A DNA stretch of 64,000 bases from NCBI RefSeq assembly GCF_024346675.1, contig NZ_AP024850.1, positions 2,108,001-2,172,000 on the forward strand, in the 5' to 3' direction. This stretch comes from Photobacterium sanguinicancri (lineage in GTDB: Bacteria; Pseudomonadota; Gammaproteobacteria; Enterobacterales; Vibrionaceae). How positions within the stretch are numbered: the first letter of the stretch is position 1; each line of letters opens with the position of its first letter. A program made the translations under genes and the position numbers. Of this stretch, positions 8,568 through 18,182 are shown piece after piece. The notes below the pieces were generated by a model. That model saw nothing but the letters and a program-made list of their open reading frames with translations. It had not been told where the DNA came from and searched no databases.

Positions 8568-11096
8568 ATGGCGACTCAAATTCTAAACAAAGGCATCTCA
8601 CGCCGTCGTTTCCTTTCGGGAATGGTTGCAGCAAGTGCAGCATCAGTAGTGGGTACCAGCCTACTTGCACCACGCAATGCAATGGCTGCAACTGAATCAC
8701 AAGCTAAATTCACAGGCGACGTACTGTCTGGTTCTCACTGGGGTGCATTCCGCGCTAAAGTTGTTGACGGTGTTTGGGTAAGTACTACTCCTTTTGAAAA
8801 GGATAACCACCCTACTCACATGATCGACGGCGTACGTGAAGTGGTTTATAACCCTGCACGTGTTAAATACCCAATGGTACGTATCGATTGGCTAAAACAC
8901 GGTTACAAGTCTGACACTACTCAACGTGGTGACAACCGTTTTGTTCGTGTGCCATGGTCTCAAGCACTTGACTTCTTCTACCATGAAATGGAACGCGTTC
9001 AGAACAACTTCGGCCCAAGCGCACTGTACGCAGGTCACACAGGTTGGCAGTCAGTAGGTAAACTGCACTCTGCAGGTACTATGATGAGCCGCGCTGTTGG
9101 TCTACACGGTACTTACCTAGGTAAAATGGGTGACTACTCAACGGGCGCTGCACAAGTTATTCTTCCTTACGTTGCTGGTGCAATGGAAGTATACGAACAG
9201 CAAACGTCTTGGCCGCTAGTGCTTGAGCACTCAGATACTATCGTTATCTGGGGTTCAGACCCAATCAAAAACCTACAAGTAGGTTGGTTGGTTCCAGATC
9301 ACAGCCCTTACGCGTACTATCAGCAACTTGCTGATAAAGTGAAAAACAAAGAAATTAAAGTTATTCACGTTGATCCAGTACGTTCAGAAACAATGAAGTA
9401 TGTTGGTGGTGATCAGGTTCCTGTTAACCCACAAACTGACCTTCCATTGATGCTTGCTGTTGCGCACACTCTGTATACTGAAAACCTATACAACAAAGAG
9501 TTCATCGCAGACTACACAACAGGCTTCAAGAAGTTCACTCCTTACCTTATGGGTGAGACTGATGGTGTTGAGAAAACGCCGGAGTGGGCAGAGAAAATCT
9601 GTGGCATCAAAGCTGACGATATTCGTGCACTAGCTCGCCAAATGGCATCTGGTCGTACTCAAATCATCGGTGGTTGGTGTCTACAACGTATGCAACACGG
9701 TGAGCAATACGCGTGGATGCTAGTTGTTGTTGCAGCAATGCTTGGTCAAATCGGTCTACCTGGTGGTGGTTTCGGTTTCGGCTGGCACTACAATGACGCT
9801 GGTTCTATTACGTCTAACGGCCCACTAATGTCTGGTTTCAGCGGCGTAACAGGCGTTGACCCAATCCACAACGGTTCTTACAACGGTTACTCAACGTACA
9901 TCCCTGTTGCACGTTTTGTCGATTGTATCGATAACCCCGGTAAAACCATCCAGTGGAACGGTCACGACATTAAGTTCCCTGAAATGAAGATGGCTATCTT
10001 CTGTGGTAACAACCCATTCCATCACCACCAAGATCGTAACAAAATGATCAAAGCGTGGCGTAAACTGGAAACTGTTGTTTCTATCGAGCACCAATGGACG
10101 GCAACATGTCGTTTTGCGGATATCGTACTGCCTGCAACCACTACGCACGAGCGTAATGACATCGAGCAATACGGTAACCACTCAAACGCAGGTATCATCG
10201 CACTTCCTAAAGTGGTTGAGCCAATGTTTGAAGCGAAAGATGACTTCGAAATCTTCCGTGAGCTTTGTCGCCGTTACGACCGTGAAGAAGCATTCACAGG
10301 TGGTAAGACACAAATGGAATGGATTGAAGAGATCTACAACGGTGCGCGTCTACAAGGCCGTGGCCTAGGTGTTCGTATGCCTAACTTCAAGAAGTTCTGG
10401 GAAGGTGAAGGTTTCATCGACTTCCCTGCGGGTAACGAATGGGTACGTCACGAATCATTCCGTAAAGAACCAGATCTAGAGCCTCTAGGTACTGCTTCAG
10501 GTCTGATTGAGATCTACTGTAAGACTATCGCAGATATGGGCTACGACGACTGTCAAGGTCACCCAATGTGGTTTGAGAAGAAAGAACGTAGCCACGGTGG
10601 CCCTCGTTCTGACGCATTCCCACTGCACTTACAGAGCTGTCACCCGAACCACCGTCTGCACTCGCAGCTATGTTCTTCAACAGAACTACGCGCGACTTAC
10701 GCAGTAGCGGATCGCGAGCCAATCTACATCAACACTAAAGATGCAGCGGCACGTGGTATCAAATCTGGTGACGTAGTACGCGTATTCAACGACCGTGGCC
10801 AAGTGCTTGCTGGTGCCGTTGTTACAGACGATTACTCACAAGGTGTTTGTCGTATCGAAGAAGGTGCATGGTACAGCCCACTAGAAGGTGGCAAGCCAGG
10901 TACTATCTGTACTTACGGTGATCCAAACGTACTGACGCAAGATATTGGTTCTTCTAAACTTGCACAGGCAACTTCAGCGCACTCAGCGATTGTAAATATC
11001 GAGAAGTACACCGGTGTTGTTCCTGCGGTAACTGGCTTCCACGGCCCGTCAGAAGTAACAGATATCGATCCTCTATTCCCTGCTATGAAAGCATAA
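8568..11096 (+). CDS. torA: Trimethylamine-N-oxide reductase TorA (molybdoenzyme)
   Basis: This 842-residue periplasmic terminal reductase of the DMSO-reductase family converts TMAO to trimethylamine. The twin-arginine signal SRRRFLSG at the N-terminus and cleavage near AMA (about residue 40) direct folded export. The family Mo-ligand serine is visible in GDYSTGA (S191). Bis-MGD binding blocks run through the protein, including IWGSDPIKN and HVDPVRSE. AAAGGA precedes the ATG. Codon use is strongly biased to the preferred set, suggesting high expression. It follows torC and is followed by two hairpins before torD, which has its own upstream motifs. Confidence 0.95.
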   Translation: MATQILNKGISRRRFLSGMVAASAASVVGTSLLAPRNAMAATESQAKFTGDVLSGSHWGAFRAKVVDGVWVSTTPFEKDNHPTHMIDGVREVVYNPARVKYPMVRIDWLKHGYKSDTTQRGDNRFVRVPWSQALDFFYHEMERVQNNFGPSALYAGHTGWQSVGKLHSAGTMMSRAVGLHGTYLGKMGDYSTGAAQVILPYVAGAMEVYEQQTSWPLVLEHSDTIVIWGSDPIKNLQVGWLVPDHSPYAYYQQLADKVKNKEIKVIHVDPVRSETMKYVGGDQVPVNPQTDLPLMLAVAHTLYTENLYNKEFIADYTTGFKKFTPYLMGETDGVEKTPEWAEKICGIKADDIRALARQMASGRTQIIGGWCLQRMQHGEQYAWMLVVVAAMLGQIGLPGGGFGFGWHYNDAGSITSNGPLMSGFSGVTGVDPIHNGSYNGYSTYIPVARFVDCIDNPGKTIQWNGHDIKFPEMKMAIFCGNNPFHHHQDRNKMIKAWRKLETVVSIEHQWTATCRFADIVLPATTTHERNDIEQYGNHSNAGIIALPKVVEPMFEAKDDFEIFRELCRRYDREEAFTGGKTQMEWIEEIYNGARLQGRGLGVRMPNFKKFWEGEGFIDFPAGNEWVRHESFRKEPDLEPLGTASGLIEIYCKTIADMGYDDCQGHPMWFEKKERSHGGPRSDAFPLHLQSCHPNHRLHSQLCSSTELRATYAVADREPIYINTKDAAARGIKSGDVVRVFNDRGQVLAGAVVTDDYSQGVCRIEEGAWYSPLEGGKPGTICTYGDPNVLTQDIGSSKLAQATSAHSAIVNIEKYTGVVPAVTGFHGPSEVTDIDPLFPAMKA

Positions 11097-11106
11097 TACA
11101 GGTGAC

Positions 11107-11170
11107 GTGTGGCTCTTTATGAGCCACACAGACTTGATGAAGGTAGCTTGAATGAGCTACCTTTATTTTT
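11107..11170 (+). terminator. Tandem hairpins after torA
   Basis: The first stem is GTGTGGCTC/GAGCCACAC (11107-11129). The second is AAGGTAGCT/AGCTACCTT (11140-11163) followed by TATTTTT, a good intrinsic terminator. Together they would reduce read-through from torA into torD. Confidence 0.75.
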
Positions 11171-11181
11171 CTAGTTAAAAC

Positions 11182-11238
11182 CTATTCACATACAAGACGT
11201 TATCATTGTCTGAGTAATAAACACTGTATGTGAATATG
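11182..11238. promoter_or_regulatory. Inverted pair of TATTCACATAC motifs upstream of torD
   Basis: CTATTCACATAC (11182-11193) and its near-perfect inverse GTATGTGAATATG (11226-11238) lie about 45 bases apart, between the torA terminator and torD. They share ATTCACAT with the torC upstream motif. They could be paired TorR sites, CRP-like half-sites, or the arms of a long hairpin. Confidence 0.45.
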
Positions 11239-11293
11239 TTTTCCTAAATAAGCCCTACCCTACGAGCTTGTTTAAAACCGTCTTGGAGTAACC

Positions 11294-11944
11294 ATGCAAG
11301 AACTGATTGCCTTCAACGAACAACGTGCTGAAATTTACTGGTGGATGTCTTCACTACTGGCACGCGAACTAACGAACGAAGATCTAGAGCAATACTACGG
11401 TGGCGAGATGTACACCTTCTTGTCTGGCCTAGGCATGACAGATGAGTTAAAAGCACCTGTTGAAGCCTTCCGTGAAGCAATTACACGCGTACAAAGCCGC
11501 GAAGACGTACAGCTAGAGCTTGCTGCCGATTTCTGTGGCTTGTTCCTAAGTACCCCAAAATCTGGCGCGCTACCGTATGCGTCTATGTACATTGGTGAAT
11601 CTGGCCTTTTGAACGACAAGCCAGCTCAAGAAATGAATGCTCTATTCAGCCAATACGAGATAGCACAGCGTAAAGAATTCAATGAGCCTGCTGACCATGT
11701 GGCGATTGAGCTCGACTTCCTTGGAAACTTAATCATCCTTGCGAACCAGCAAGATGACGCAGAAAAACATGAAGAAGCGATGCAAGCTCAACTAAGCTTT
11801 ATTAATGAACACCTAATGACATGGCTACCGCTATTCGTTAAAGAATGTAATACACGTGACAAGTTTGGCTTCTATGCTGCTGCTGTTAACTTGTTACTTG
11901 CGTTTTGCCAACTTGACTTGGCATTTCTGCAAGGCGAAGAATAA
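11294..11944 (+). CDS. torD: TorA-specific chaperone TorD
   Basis: This 216-residue soluble helical protein of the TorD/DmsD family binds the TorA Tat signal and helps insert the molybdenum cofactor before export. GGAG lies seven bases before the ATG. The family's conserved regions are seen in [21 protein letters not shown], and [16 protein letters not shown]. It is the third tor gene but is set apart from torA by two hairpins and a 198-base spacer containing candidate operators, so it may also have its own promoter. It is followed by a tandem repeat and a terminator. Confidence 0.9.
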   Translation: MQELIAFNEQRAEIYWWMSSLLARELTNEDLEQYYGGEMYTFLSGLGMTDELKAPVEAFREAITRVQSREDVQLELAADFCGLFLSTPKSGALPYASMYIGESGLLNDKPAQEMNALFSQYEIAQRKEFNEPADHVAIELDFLGNLIILANQQDDAEKHEEAMQAQLSFINEHLMTWLPLFVKECNTRDKFGFYAAAVNLLLAFCQLDLAFLQGEE

Positions 11945-11986
11945 ACCCGAATAATAAGTCCTCGCGGCTAACAAAGTGATTTCACC

Positions 11987-12034
11987 AATCACTGATCGTA
12001 GAAATCATTGATCGTAGTAATCGCTGATTTTTAT
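11987..12034 (+). repeat. 16-bp tandem repeat, about 2.6 units
   Basis: AATCACTGATCGTAGA (11987-12002), AATCATTGATCGTAGT (12003-12018) and AATCGCTGAT plus diverged bases (12019-12034) follow one another without spacers. Confidence 0.7.
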
Positions 12035-12065
12035 AATCAAGTTACGTCGCGACACTATCTCCTTT

Positions 12066-12092
12066 GCTGGCAATTGGATTGCCAGCTTTTTT
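12066..12092 (+). terminator. Terminator downstream of torD
   Basis: GCTGGCAA/TTGCCAGC with a five-base loop is followed by six T. Confidence 0.85.
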
Positions 12093-12385
12093 CGCCCTAC
12101 CCACGACAAGCAGTACCAACTAATACTCAACAACCGCAGATCAACAACCATCCCCAGCTAAAAACCTTCTTAATATTGCTTATTCAGTTAACAGTCAGCC
12201 TAACTAACAGAACACTGACAAATGCCAAACCAGAATCCGTCATTTTATTCACACGCTAATTATTCACTCTAAGAACAAGCCTAGGACACGACATATTAGG
12301 TCACGCTACTTATTGATATTTCTGCAATAAAGAGCATGCTTATTATGGCTATGGCAATGATTTCAACAACAATACAGGTGACACA

Positions 12386-12931
12386 ATGACTGATTCTCGT
12401 ATCTTTACTTCGCATTTTGTTAAATCAATCGGTGCCGTATTACTTATCACAGCATCAACACTTAGCTTCACCGCCACCGCCAGCCCTGTCGCTGCAAATT
12501 CTTATACCGAACAGCAACGTATCGCGAATGAAGTCGGTGTTATCCAGCAAGAACTGGCCGCTATTAAACAAGAAACCTTGCAAGCTAACCCTGATTTACG
12601 CCAGCAACAACTCGATTTTGAAAAAGCATTCGAAGCTAAGGCCGATCAAGTCGGCTATGACCCTGACGCATTCATGGCTAAAGCAAAAGAAATTCAAGAT
12701 GAATTGCGCTCATCAGAGACAACGCAAGAACAACAAGCCGAATTATTAGAAGAATTCGGCCACGCTAAATCAGTATTGGCAAAGCAACGAGAAGCCATCA
12801 TGAGCGACACTGCGCTTATGGATCAGGAAGAAGAGCTACGTAAGGCGACCTATACCGCAATGGCTAAACAAGACCCGAAAACAAAAGACTTGTTTGGCGA
12901 TTTAGATCAGTTGCTAAAGAAAATGCAATAA
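12386..12931 (+). CDS. Periplasmic helical hypothetical protein (181 aa)
   Basis: The ATG follows AGGTGACACA. A long signal peptide (residues 1 to about 33, hydrophobic core AVLLITASTLSF, cleavage near ATA) is followed by about 145 residues of charged, Gln/Glu/Lys/Ala-rich helix. These have heptad-like spacing typical of a coiled coil (EVGVIQQELAAIKQETLQ and later EEELRKATYTAMA). There are no cysteines in the mature part and no recognisable enzymatic motif. I cannot name a family. It stands alone between terminators. Confidence 0.7.
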   Translation: MTDSRIFTSHFVKSIGAVLLITASTLSFTATASPVAANSYTEQQRIANEVGVIQQELAAIKQETLQANPDLRQQQLDFEKAFEAKADQVGYDPDAFMAKAKEIQDELRSSETTQEQQAELLEEFGHAKSVLAKQREAIMSDTALMDQEEELRKATYTAMAKQDPKTKDLFGDLDQLLKKMQ

Positions 12932-12974
12932 GAACGGCGTTTAAATACCAATCTGTACCATTTGCTGAATCCAC

Positions 12975-13017
12975 AAAAAAAAGCCCACACAGTGAATCTC
13001 ACTGTGTGGGCTTTTTA
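12975..13017. terminator. Strong bidirectional terminator
   Basis: AAAGCCCACACAGTGA/TCACTGTGTGGGCTTT with a three-base loop is flanked by A and T runs on the two sides. It serves the 12386 gene on plus and the 13077 gene on minus. Confidence 0.9.
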
Positions 13018-13076
13018 TCTATTAAATGATTAATAACCCTCATGTGCCATAACAATCACACAAGTCTTAAAAATAT

Positions 13077-13475
13077 TTAAATTTCTACCGCTTGATTTGC
13101 TTTTAAACGCTGCATGCCTTTACTGATTTTAATAAACCAGAAACAAATAGCGGCTAAAGAAATAGCAGCACCAATGTAAGGAATAGCATGGCGGATCATG
13201 TCTAAAATATCGCTATGTACCCAATATTCTGCACCTGCGACCATGCCACTTGTCGTTGCAGCAGTTACACCCAACACCACAAAGAATGTAAAGAATAAGA
13301 AGAATGTTTTGATGATGGTGTAGTAATGGCTATAGGTAACATCATCTGTGCCTTTATTCATCTGATATGCAGAATAAATAATCGCGATAATACCCGAAAT
13401 CATAAGCGTGAATGGTGTTAAAAACGTTGCAATATAAGCAAACCAAACGCCTTGTCTATTCGTATCTTTTGTCAT
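13077..13475 (-). CDS. Small multi-spanning membrane protein (132 aa)
   Basis: Three hydrophobic segments are visible: FLTPFTLMISGIIAIIYSAY, TFFLFFTFFVVLGVTAATTSG and IPYIGAAISLAAICFWFI. Short polar loops and a basic tail (KGMQRLKANQ) complete it. It resembles the uncharacterised small membrane proteins of the COG3671/DUF4870 type found in many proteobacteria, but no function is known. It is transcribed alone, ending at the shared bidirectional terminator. Confidence 0.65.
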   Translation of the reverse strand: MTKDTNRQGVWFAYIATFLTPFTLMISGIIAIIYSAYQMNKGTDDVTYSHYYTIIKTFFLFFTFFVVLGVTAATTSGMVAGAEYWVHSDILDMIRHAIPYIGAAISLAAICFWFIKISKGMQRLKANQAVEI

Positions 13476-13648
13476 GCTAGTAGTCCAAATTAATCAGCAA
13501 TGAATCCCATAATTATCACACTATTTTTGTGGATTTCAAGAATTTATACGCTATATCTCATGGATTTAATTCAAGCACAGACACATTTAGCCTGAACTGT
13601 TACGATGGCTACGTAGATACCCTTTCTAGCTCACAAGGATAGTGACGA

Positions 13649-14812
13649 ATGGCTTCAGCAAAACAATACCTTGCACGTAATCCGTGGATAATCTCTGTTA
13701 TGATTTTAATCATAATGGGTGTGTGGTTAATCAGTGGCATCGTTAGCTCACCAGAAGCGCCGCCTGCAAACACATCAGCGCAAGAGACAAGTCAGCAAAG
13801 CGTTCCCCTTGCTAAAGTCGTCGTTAGTACTGTTACCGCTCAGCCAATCACTCGTACAGTCGCGCTATACGGCCGCACAGCACCAGACAGAAAAGCAACC
13901 TTAGGTGCAGAAGTATCAGGCAATGTCGAACAACTACTTATCCGCAAAGGACAGTTTGTCAAAAAAGGGCAAGCCCTAGTCCAACTCAATAAAGCTGATC
14001 GAGAATTACAGCTGCAGCGCGCACTTGCTTTACTGTCAGTCAAAAGTAAAGAATTCAACGCTGCTAAATCATTACGTGAACGTGGCCTACAAGGAGAGGT
14101 CGCACTGACCAGAGCACAGGCCGGCTTAGTAGAAGCCAAAGCTACCGTTAAAAATCTAGAACTCGCACTAAGCAATACCACAGTGACGGCTCCTTTTGAT
14201 GGCATCGTTAACATTTTACATGTCGAGCAAGGTGATTATCTCGGTATTGGCGATCCTATTGCTAACGTTGTCGACCTTGATCCTCTCGTCATTACCGCTG
14301 ATGTCAGTGAACGTCATATTCAAAGTATTCACCATGGCCAAAAAGCCAACATCACCTTATCAACTGGATTATCTCTGGCAGGTAAACTGCGCTATAAAGC
14401 CAGTATCGCCTCAGAAACTACCAATACTTTTCCGATTGAAATTGAGGTGGCCAACCCTAATTCATCACTGGCAGCTGGGATCAGCGCCGAAGTGGATTTA
14501 ATTCTCGATAAACAATCAGCAATTAAAGTCACCCCGTCCATGTTGGCATTAGATGAAATTGGCAATCTAGGTATTAAAACATTAGTAGCAGACAACAAAG
14601 TTGCTTTCGCCCCGATTGCTATCGTAAAAGTCGAGCCTGATGGTGTCTGGCTTGGTGGTTTAGGTGAACAGGTAGATGTTATTACCGTTGGGCAAGGTTT
14701 CGTCCGTAACGGTGATACCGTTATTCCAGTCGACACCGACCCTATTAATGAAACCTCAGTTAGCGACGATCCTCTCAACAAAAGTCACACTAAACAGACG
14801 GGCGGTGAGTAA
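13649..14812 (+). CDS. RND efflux pump periplasmic adaptor (membrane fusion protein)
   Basis: This 387-residue HlyD/AcrA-like adaptor has an N-terminal membrane anchor (residues about 11-32, WIISVMILIIMGVWLISG). A lipoyl half-motif (LGAEVSGNVEQLLIRKGQFVKKG) comes next, then a helical hairpin, the second lipoyl half (TVTAPFDGIVNILHVEQGDY), a beta-barrel region and a membrane-proximal domain. AAGGA is nine bases before the ATG. Its stop overlaps the start of the pump gene (TAATG), so they are co-translated. Because no outer-membrane factor is encoded here, the complex probably uses a TolC encoded elsewhere. Confidence 0.88.
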   Translation: MASAKQYLARNPWIISVMILIIMGVWLISGIVSSPEAPPANTSAQETSQQSVPLAKVVVSTVTAQPITRTVALYGRTAPDRKATLGAEVSGNVEQLLIRKGQFVKKGQALVQLNKADRELQLQRALALLSVKSKEFNAAKSLRERGLQGEVALTRAQAGLVEAKATVKNLELALSNTTVTAPFDGIVNILHVEQGDYLGIGDPIANVVDLDPLVITADVSERHIQSIHHGQKANITLSTGLSLAGKLRYKASIASETTNTFPIEIEVANPNSSLAAGISAEVDLILDKQSAIKVTPSMLALDEIGNLGIKTLVADNKVAFAPIAIVKVEPDGVWLGGLGEQVDVITVGQGFVRNGDTVIPVDTDPINETSVSDDPLNKSHTKQTGGE

Positions 14813-17800
14813 TGTTTGGAATTATTGAAGCAGCCCTCAGTCGTTCTCGTACTGTCATCACTCTACTTGTACTGATTTTGATTGCAGGGGCTGCGATGTA
14901 TCGCGCCATTCCAAAAGAATCAAACCCAGACATTACGATTCCCATTATCTATGTTTCTGTTTCACACCAAGGAATCAGCCCAGAAGATGCAGAACGCTTA
15001 CTGGTTCGCCCGTTAGAGAAAGAACTGCAATCCATCGAAGGTGTGAAAGAGATGACAGCGACGGCCTCCGAAGGTCATGCCTCCGTTGTATTAGAATTTA
15101 ATGCGGGTTCTGATTTAGAAGGTGCACTCACGGATGTGCGTGAAGCCGTCGACATTGCCAAAGTAAAACTGCCCGATGACAGTGATGAACCTACAGTCAA
15201 TGAAATAACACTAGCAGGTGAAGAGCCGGTACTCTCTATGGTGCTTTACGGCACAGTACCTGAGCGCACCACAATTCAAATAGCACGCCAGCTCCAAGAC
15301 AAACTAGAAAGTTATCGTCAAGTATTGGAAGTTGAGATCGCAGGTGATCGTGAAGACGTGGTCGAGATCCTCGTTGAGCCATTACTCATGGAAAGCTACG
15401 GACTGGATCAAAACGATGTCTTTAACTTAGTTTCCAGAAATAACCGCGTGGTAGCCGCAGGCTTTATTGATAGCGGCTATGGTAGATTTTCGGTAAAGGT
15501 ACCGTCGGTCTTTGATTCACTCAAAGATATTTTAGAACTGCCCATCAAAGTCGATGGCAGTAAAGTCGTCACCTTTGGTGATGTTGCCACTGTTCGCCGC
15601 GCCTTTCGTGACGCCAGCAGCTTTGCTCGTCTTAACGGTCAACCCGCCATTGTTTTAGATGTTAAAAAACGCGCAGGCGAAAACATCATAGAAACGGTTG
15701 AGATTGTTAAAGCCGTTGTCGCAGAGGTACAGAAGTTACCTGAGTGGCCTGATAATTTATTGGTTGAATACACACTCGATGGTTCTAAAGATGTTCAGAT
15801 GATGCTGAACGATCTTCAAAATAATATATTGTCTGCAATCATCTTAGTTGTCGTGGTTATTATCGCGATACTCGGTTCGCGCACTGCCCTACTTGTTGGT
15901 ATTTCTATTCCAGGTTCATTTCTCACAGGGCTATTAGTTCTTGCTATCAGCGGGCTAACCATCAACATTATTGTACTTTTCTCGCTGATCATGGCTGTGG
16001 GAATGCTGGTTGATGGTGCAATTGTTGTAACTGAGTACGCCGAACGGCGGATGCAGGAAAATATCCCACGCAAACAAGCTTATCGAGAAGCGGCAAGGCG
16101 TATGGCGTGGCCGATCACGGCATCAACCGCTACGACATTAGCAGCCTTCGGTCCGCTACTCTTTTGGCCAGATACCACTGGCGAGTTCATGCGTTATCTG
16201 CCACTGACGTTAATTGCGACATTAACGGCATCACTCGTCATGGCGTTAATTTTTGTACCAGTACTTGGCAGTGTCATTGGTCGCCCTCAATACACGAGTA
16301 AGGCGGTCCAGCAACGTAAAATCGCAGTAGAAAATGGCGATTTTTCGCAAGCCGTTGGCCTCACCAAGCTGTATTTAAACAGCCTTGCTATTGCCATTAA
16401 GCACCCTCTTAAAATACTCCTATCTGCATTTGTTCTAGCGGGCATAATTGGCTATAGCTACAGTGTGGCCGGTTTAGGCGCGGTATTCTTCCCAGAGGTT
16501 GACCCACCCCACTTCAGCTTGAAAGCACGATCACATGGCGATCTTTCGATCTATGAGAAAGATGCACTAATGAAAAGTATTGAAGCCCGCGTTATAAATA
16601 CCGAAGGCATCAGCAGTATTTACACCAAAACAGGGGGAGATGATGAAATTGGGCGTATTCAATTTAACCCTCTGGATTGGCAATACCGCCCGCCGATCAC
16701 CGAGATCATCGCTAACCTAAGAGACAAAACCAAGGATCTTGCTGGGGTTGAATTAGAGTTTAAATTTCCTGAAGCGGGTCCACCTAACGAGCATGATTTG
16801 ATCATCGAGATCACTGCTCGTAATAACGACGAAATGACTCCAGCCGTTACCGCTGTGCGTCATTGGTTAGAAACACAACCTGCATTCACCAATATTTCTG
16901 ATACAGGTAATAAACCGGGGATTGATTGGGAAATCAAAATCAACCGTGACGATGCTGCACGCTTTGGGGCAGATGCCACATTGGTCGGTAACACTGTCCA
17001 ATTCGTGACTAACGGTCTTAAGATCGGCGAATACCTACCTGATGATACTGATGATGAAGTCGATATTTTGGTCCGCTATCCAAAAGCAGAGCGTGACATT
17101 GGCCGCTTTGATGAACTTAGAGTCAAAACACAATACGGCTTGATCCCCATGACTAATTTTGCACAAGTGAACCCATCACCGAAGCAAAACAGTATTCATC
17201 ACATTGGTGGTAAGCGCGTACTGGAAGTTAAAGCTGACATGGCAACAGGCTACAACTTAAGCCTTGAGCTGCCCAAAGTCGAAGCTGCACTGGCAGGCCT
17301 ACCGCTAGGGAAAAGTGTGCAAGTTGCACTGCGAGGACAAAATGAAGAGCAAGATAACTCATCAAAGTTCTTACAATCTGCCTTCTTAGTGGCGCTCGCC
17401 GTGATGGGGTTAATCTTGGTCACGCAATTCAATAGCTTCTATCAAGCCTTGCTGATTTTGAGTGCGGTGTTGTTCTCAACGGCTGGCGTGTTCCTTGGCT
17501 TACTGATCTTCCAACGGCCATTTGGCATTATCATGTCAGGCATTGGGGTGATTGCGCTTGCTGGCATAGTGGTGAATAACAATATTGTACTGATCGATAC
17601 TTACAACCAACTGCGCAAAAAAGGATACGATAAAGTTAACGCTATCATGCACACTGGCGCGCAACGTTTAAGGCCTGTATTGCTGACAACGATAACGACA
17701 ATCCTAGGTTTGATGCCGATGGTGCTTGAAATGAATATCGACCTTATCAATCGTAAAGTTGAATTTGGCGCACCTAGTACTCAGTGGTGGTCTCAGTTAG

Positions 17801-18045
17801 CAACAGCCATTGCGGGCGGCTTAGCCTTTGCCACTGTACTGACGCTTATCCTGACACCTTGCCTATTGATGCTGGGTCGAGAGAAGAATAAACCATCCTC
17901 TTCGCATTTACATCGTACAGACAGCCCTTTAACTCACAATAGCAGTGACCCCGGACACCAAAGTCATGCCACCAACAGCATGGTTAGTCCAGCAGATGTG
18001 TCTGGGAGTTCACCACGAAAGCAACTAGATACTGAGCTAACATAA
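14812..18045 (+). CDS. RND-family efflux permease (AcrB/MexB-like)
   Basis: This 1077-residue proton-driven inner-membrane pump has the usual duplicated architecture: TM1 at residues 10-30, a first large periplasmic domain, TM2-6 with the proton-relay segment GMLVDGAIVV, then TM7, a second periplasmic domain and TM8-12. Substrates cannot be read from the sequence; organic toxicants, bile salts or antibiotics are typical. The C-terminal tail after TM12 is unusually long and low in complexity (about 55 residues rich in Ser, His, Asn and Pro, e.g. SSSHLHRTDS). It overlaps the adaptor gene by one base and ends at a terminator shared with hutZ. Confidence 0.9.
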   Translation: MFGIIEAALSRSRTVITLLVLILIAGAAMYRAIPKESNPDITIPIIYVSVSHQGISPEDAERLLVRPLEKELQSIEGVKEMTATASEGHASVVLEFNAGSDLEGALTDVREAVDIAKVKLPDDSDEPTVNEITLAGEEPVLSMVLYGTVPERTTIQIARQLQDKLESYRQVLEVEIAGDREDVVEILVEPLLMESYGLDQNDVFNLVSRNNRVVAAGFIDSGYGRFSVKVPSVFDSLKDILELPIKVDGSKVVTFGDVATVRRAFRDASSFARLNGQPAIVLDVKKRAGENIIETVEIVKAVVAEVQKLPEWPDNLLVEYTLDGSKDVQMMLNDLQNNILSAIILVVVVIIAILGSRTALLVGISIPGSFLTGLLVLAISGLTINIIVLFSLIMAVGMLVDGAIVVTEYAERRMQENIPRKQAYREAARRMAWPITASTATTLAAFGPLLFWPDTTGEFMRYLPLTLIATLTASLVMALIFVPVLGSVIGRPQYTSKAVQQRKIAVENGDFSQAVGLTKLYLNSLAIAIKHPLKILLSAFVLAGIIGYSYSVAGLGAVFFPEVDPPHFSLKARSHGDLSIYEKDALMKSIEARVINTEGISSIYTKTGGDDEIGRIQFNPLDWQYRPPITEIIANLRDKTKDLAGVELEFKFPEAGPPNEHDLIIEITARNNDEMTPAVTAVRHWLETQPAFTNISDTGNKPGIDWEIKINRDDAARFGADATLVGNTVQFVTNGLKIGEYLPDDTDDEVDILVRYPKAERDIGRFDELRVKTQYGLIPMTNFAQVNPSPKQNSIHHIGGKRVLEVKADMATGYNLSLELPKVEAALAGLPLGKSVQVALRGQNEEQDNSSKFLQSAFLVALAVMGLILVTQFNSFYQALLILSAVLFSTAGVFLGLLIFQRPFGIIMSGIGVIALAGIVVNNNIVLIDTYNQLRKKGYDKVNAIMHTGAQRLRPVLLTTITTILGLMPMVLEMNIDLINRKVEFGAPSTQWWSQLATAIAGGLAFATVLTLILTPCLLMLGREKNKPSSSHLHRTDSPLTHNSSDPGHQSHATNSMVSPADVSGSSPRKQLDTELT

Positions 18046-18061
18046 GCCAGTTTCACCCATT

Positions 18062-18096
18062 AAAAAAGCCAGCATTTATATGCTGGCTTTCTCTTT
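18062..18096. terminator. Terminator shared by the RND operon and hutZ
   Basis: AAAGCCAGCAT/ATGCTGGCTTT has A-rich and T-rich flanks, so it can work in both directions between converging units. Confidence 0.8.
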
Positions 18097-18182
18097 TCTA
18101 TCTTTGTCGGTTCAGGCTTCTCGGTGCCAGACTTCTCTTTTAGGAGAAACAACTAAGTCTTATAGAACAAAACGGATGATTC

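Larger units (their letters stand above)
11945..12385. other. 441-bp gap after torD: tandem repeat plus terminator
   Basis: It holds a 16-bp tandem repeat at 11987-12034, of which two units are nearly identical and the third is partly degenerate, and a terminator at 12066-12092. The rest is AT-rich with no convincing frame; an 83-codon frame at 12008-12259 crosses the terminator and lacks a ribosome site. Confidence 0.6.

Noticed and set aside
10525..10722. Minus-strand frame within torA
   Set aside because: Antisense shadow of a highly biased coding region.
12008..12259. 83-codon plus-strand frame after torD
   Set aside because: It crosses the terminator at 12066-12092, is low in complexity and has no start signal.
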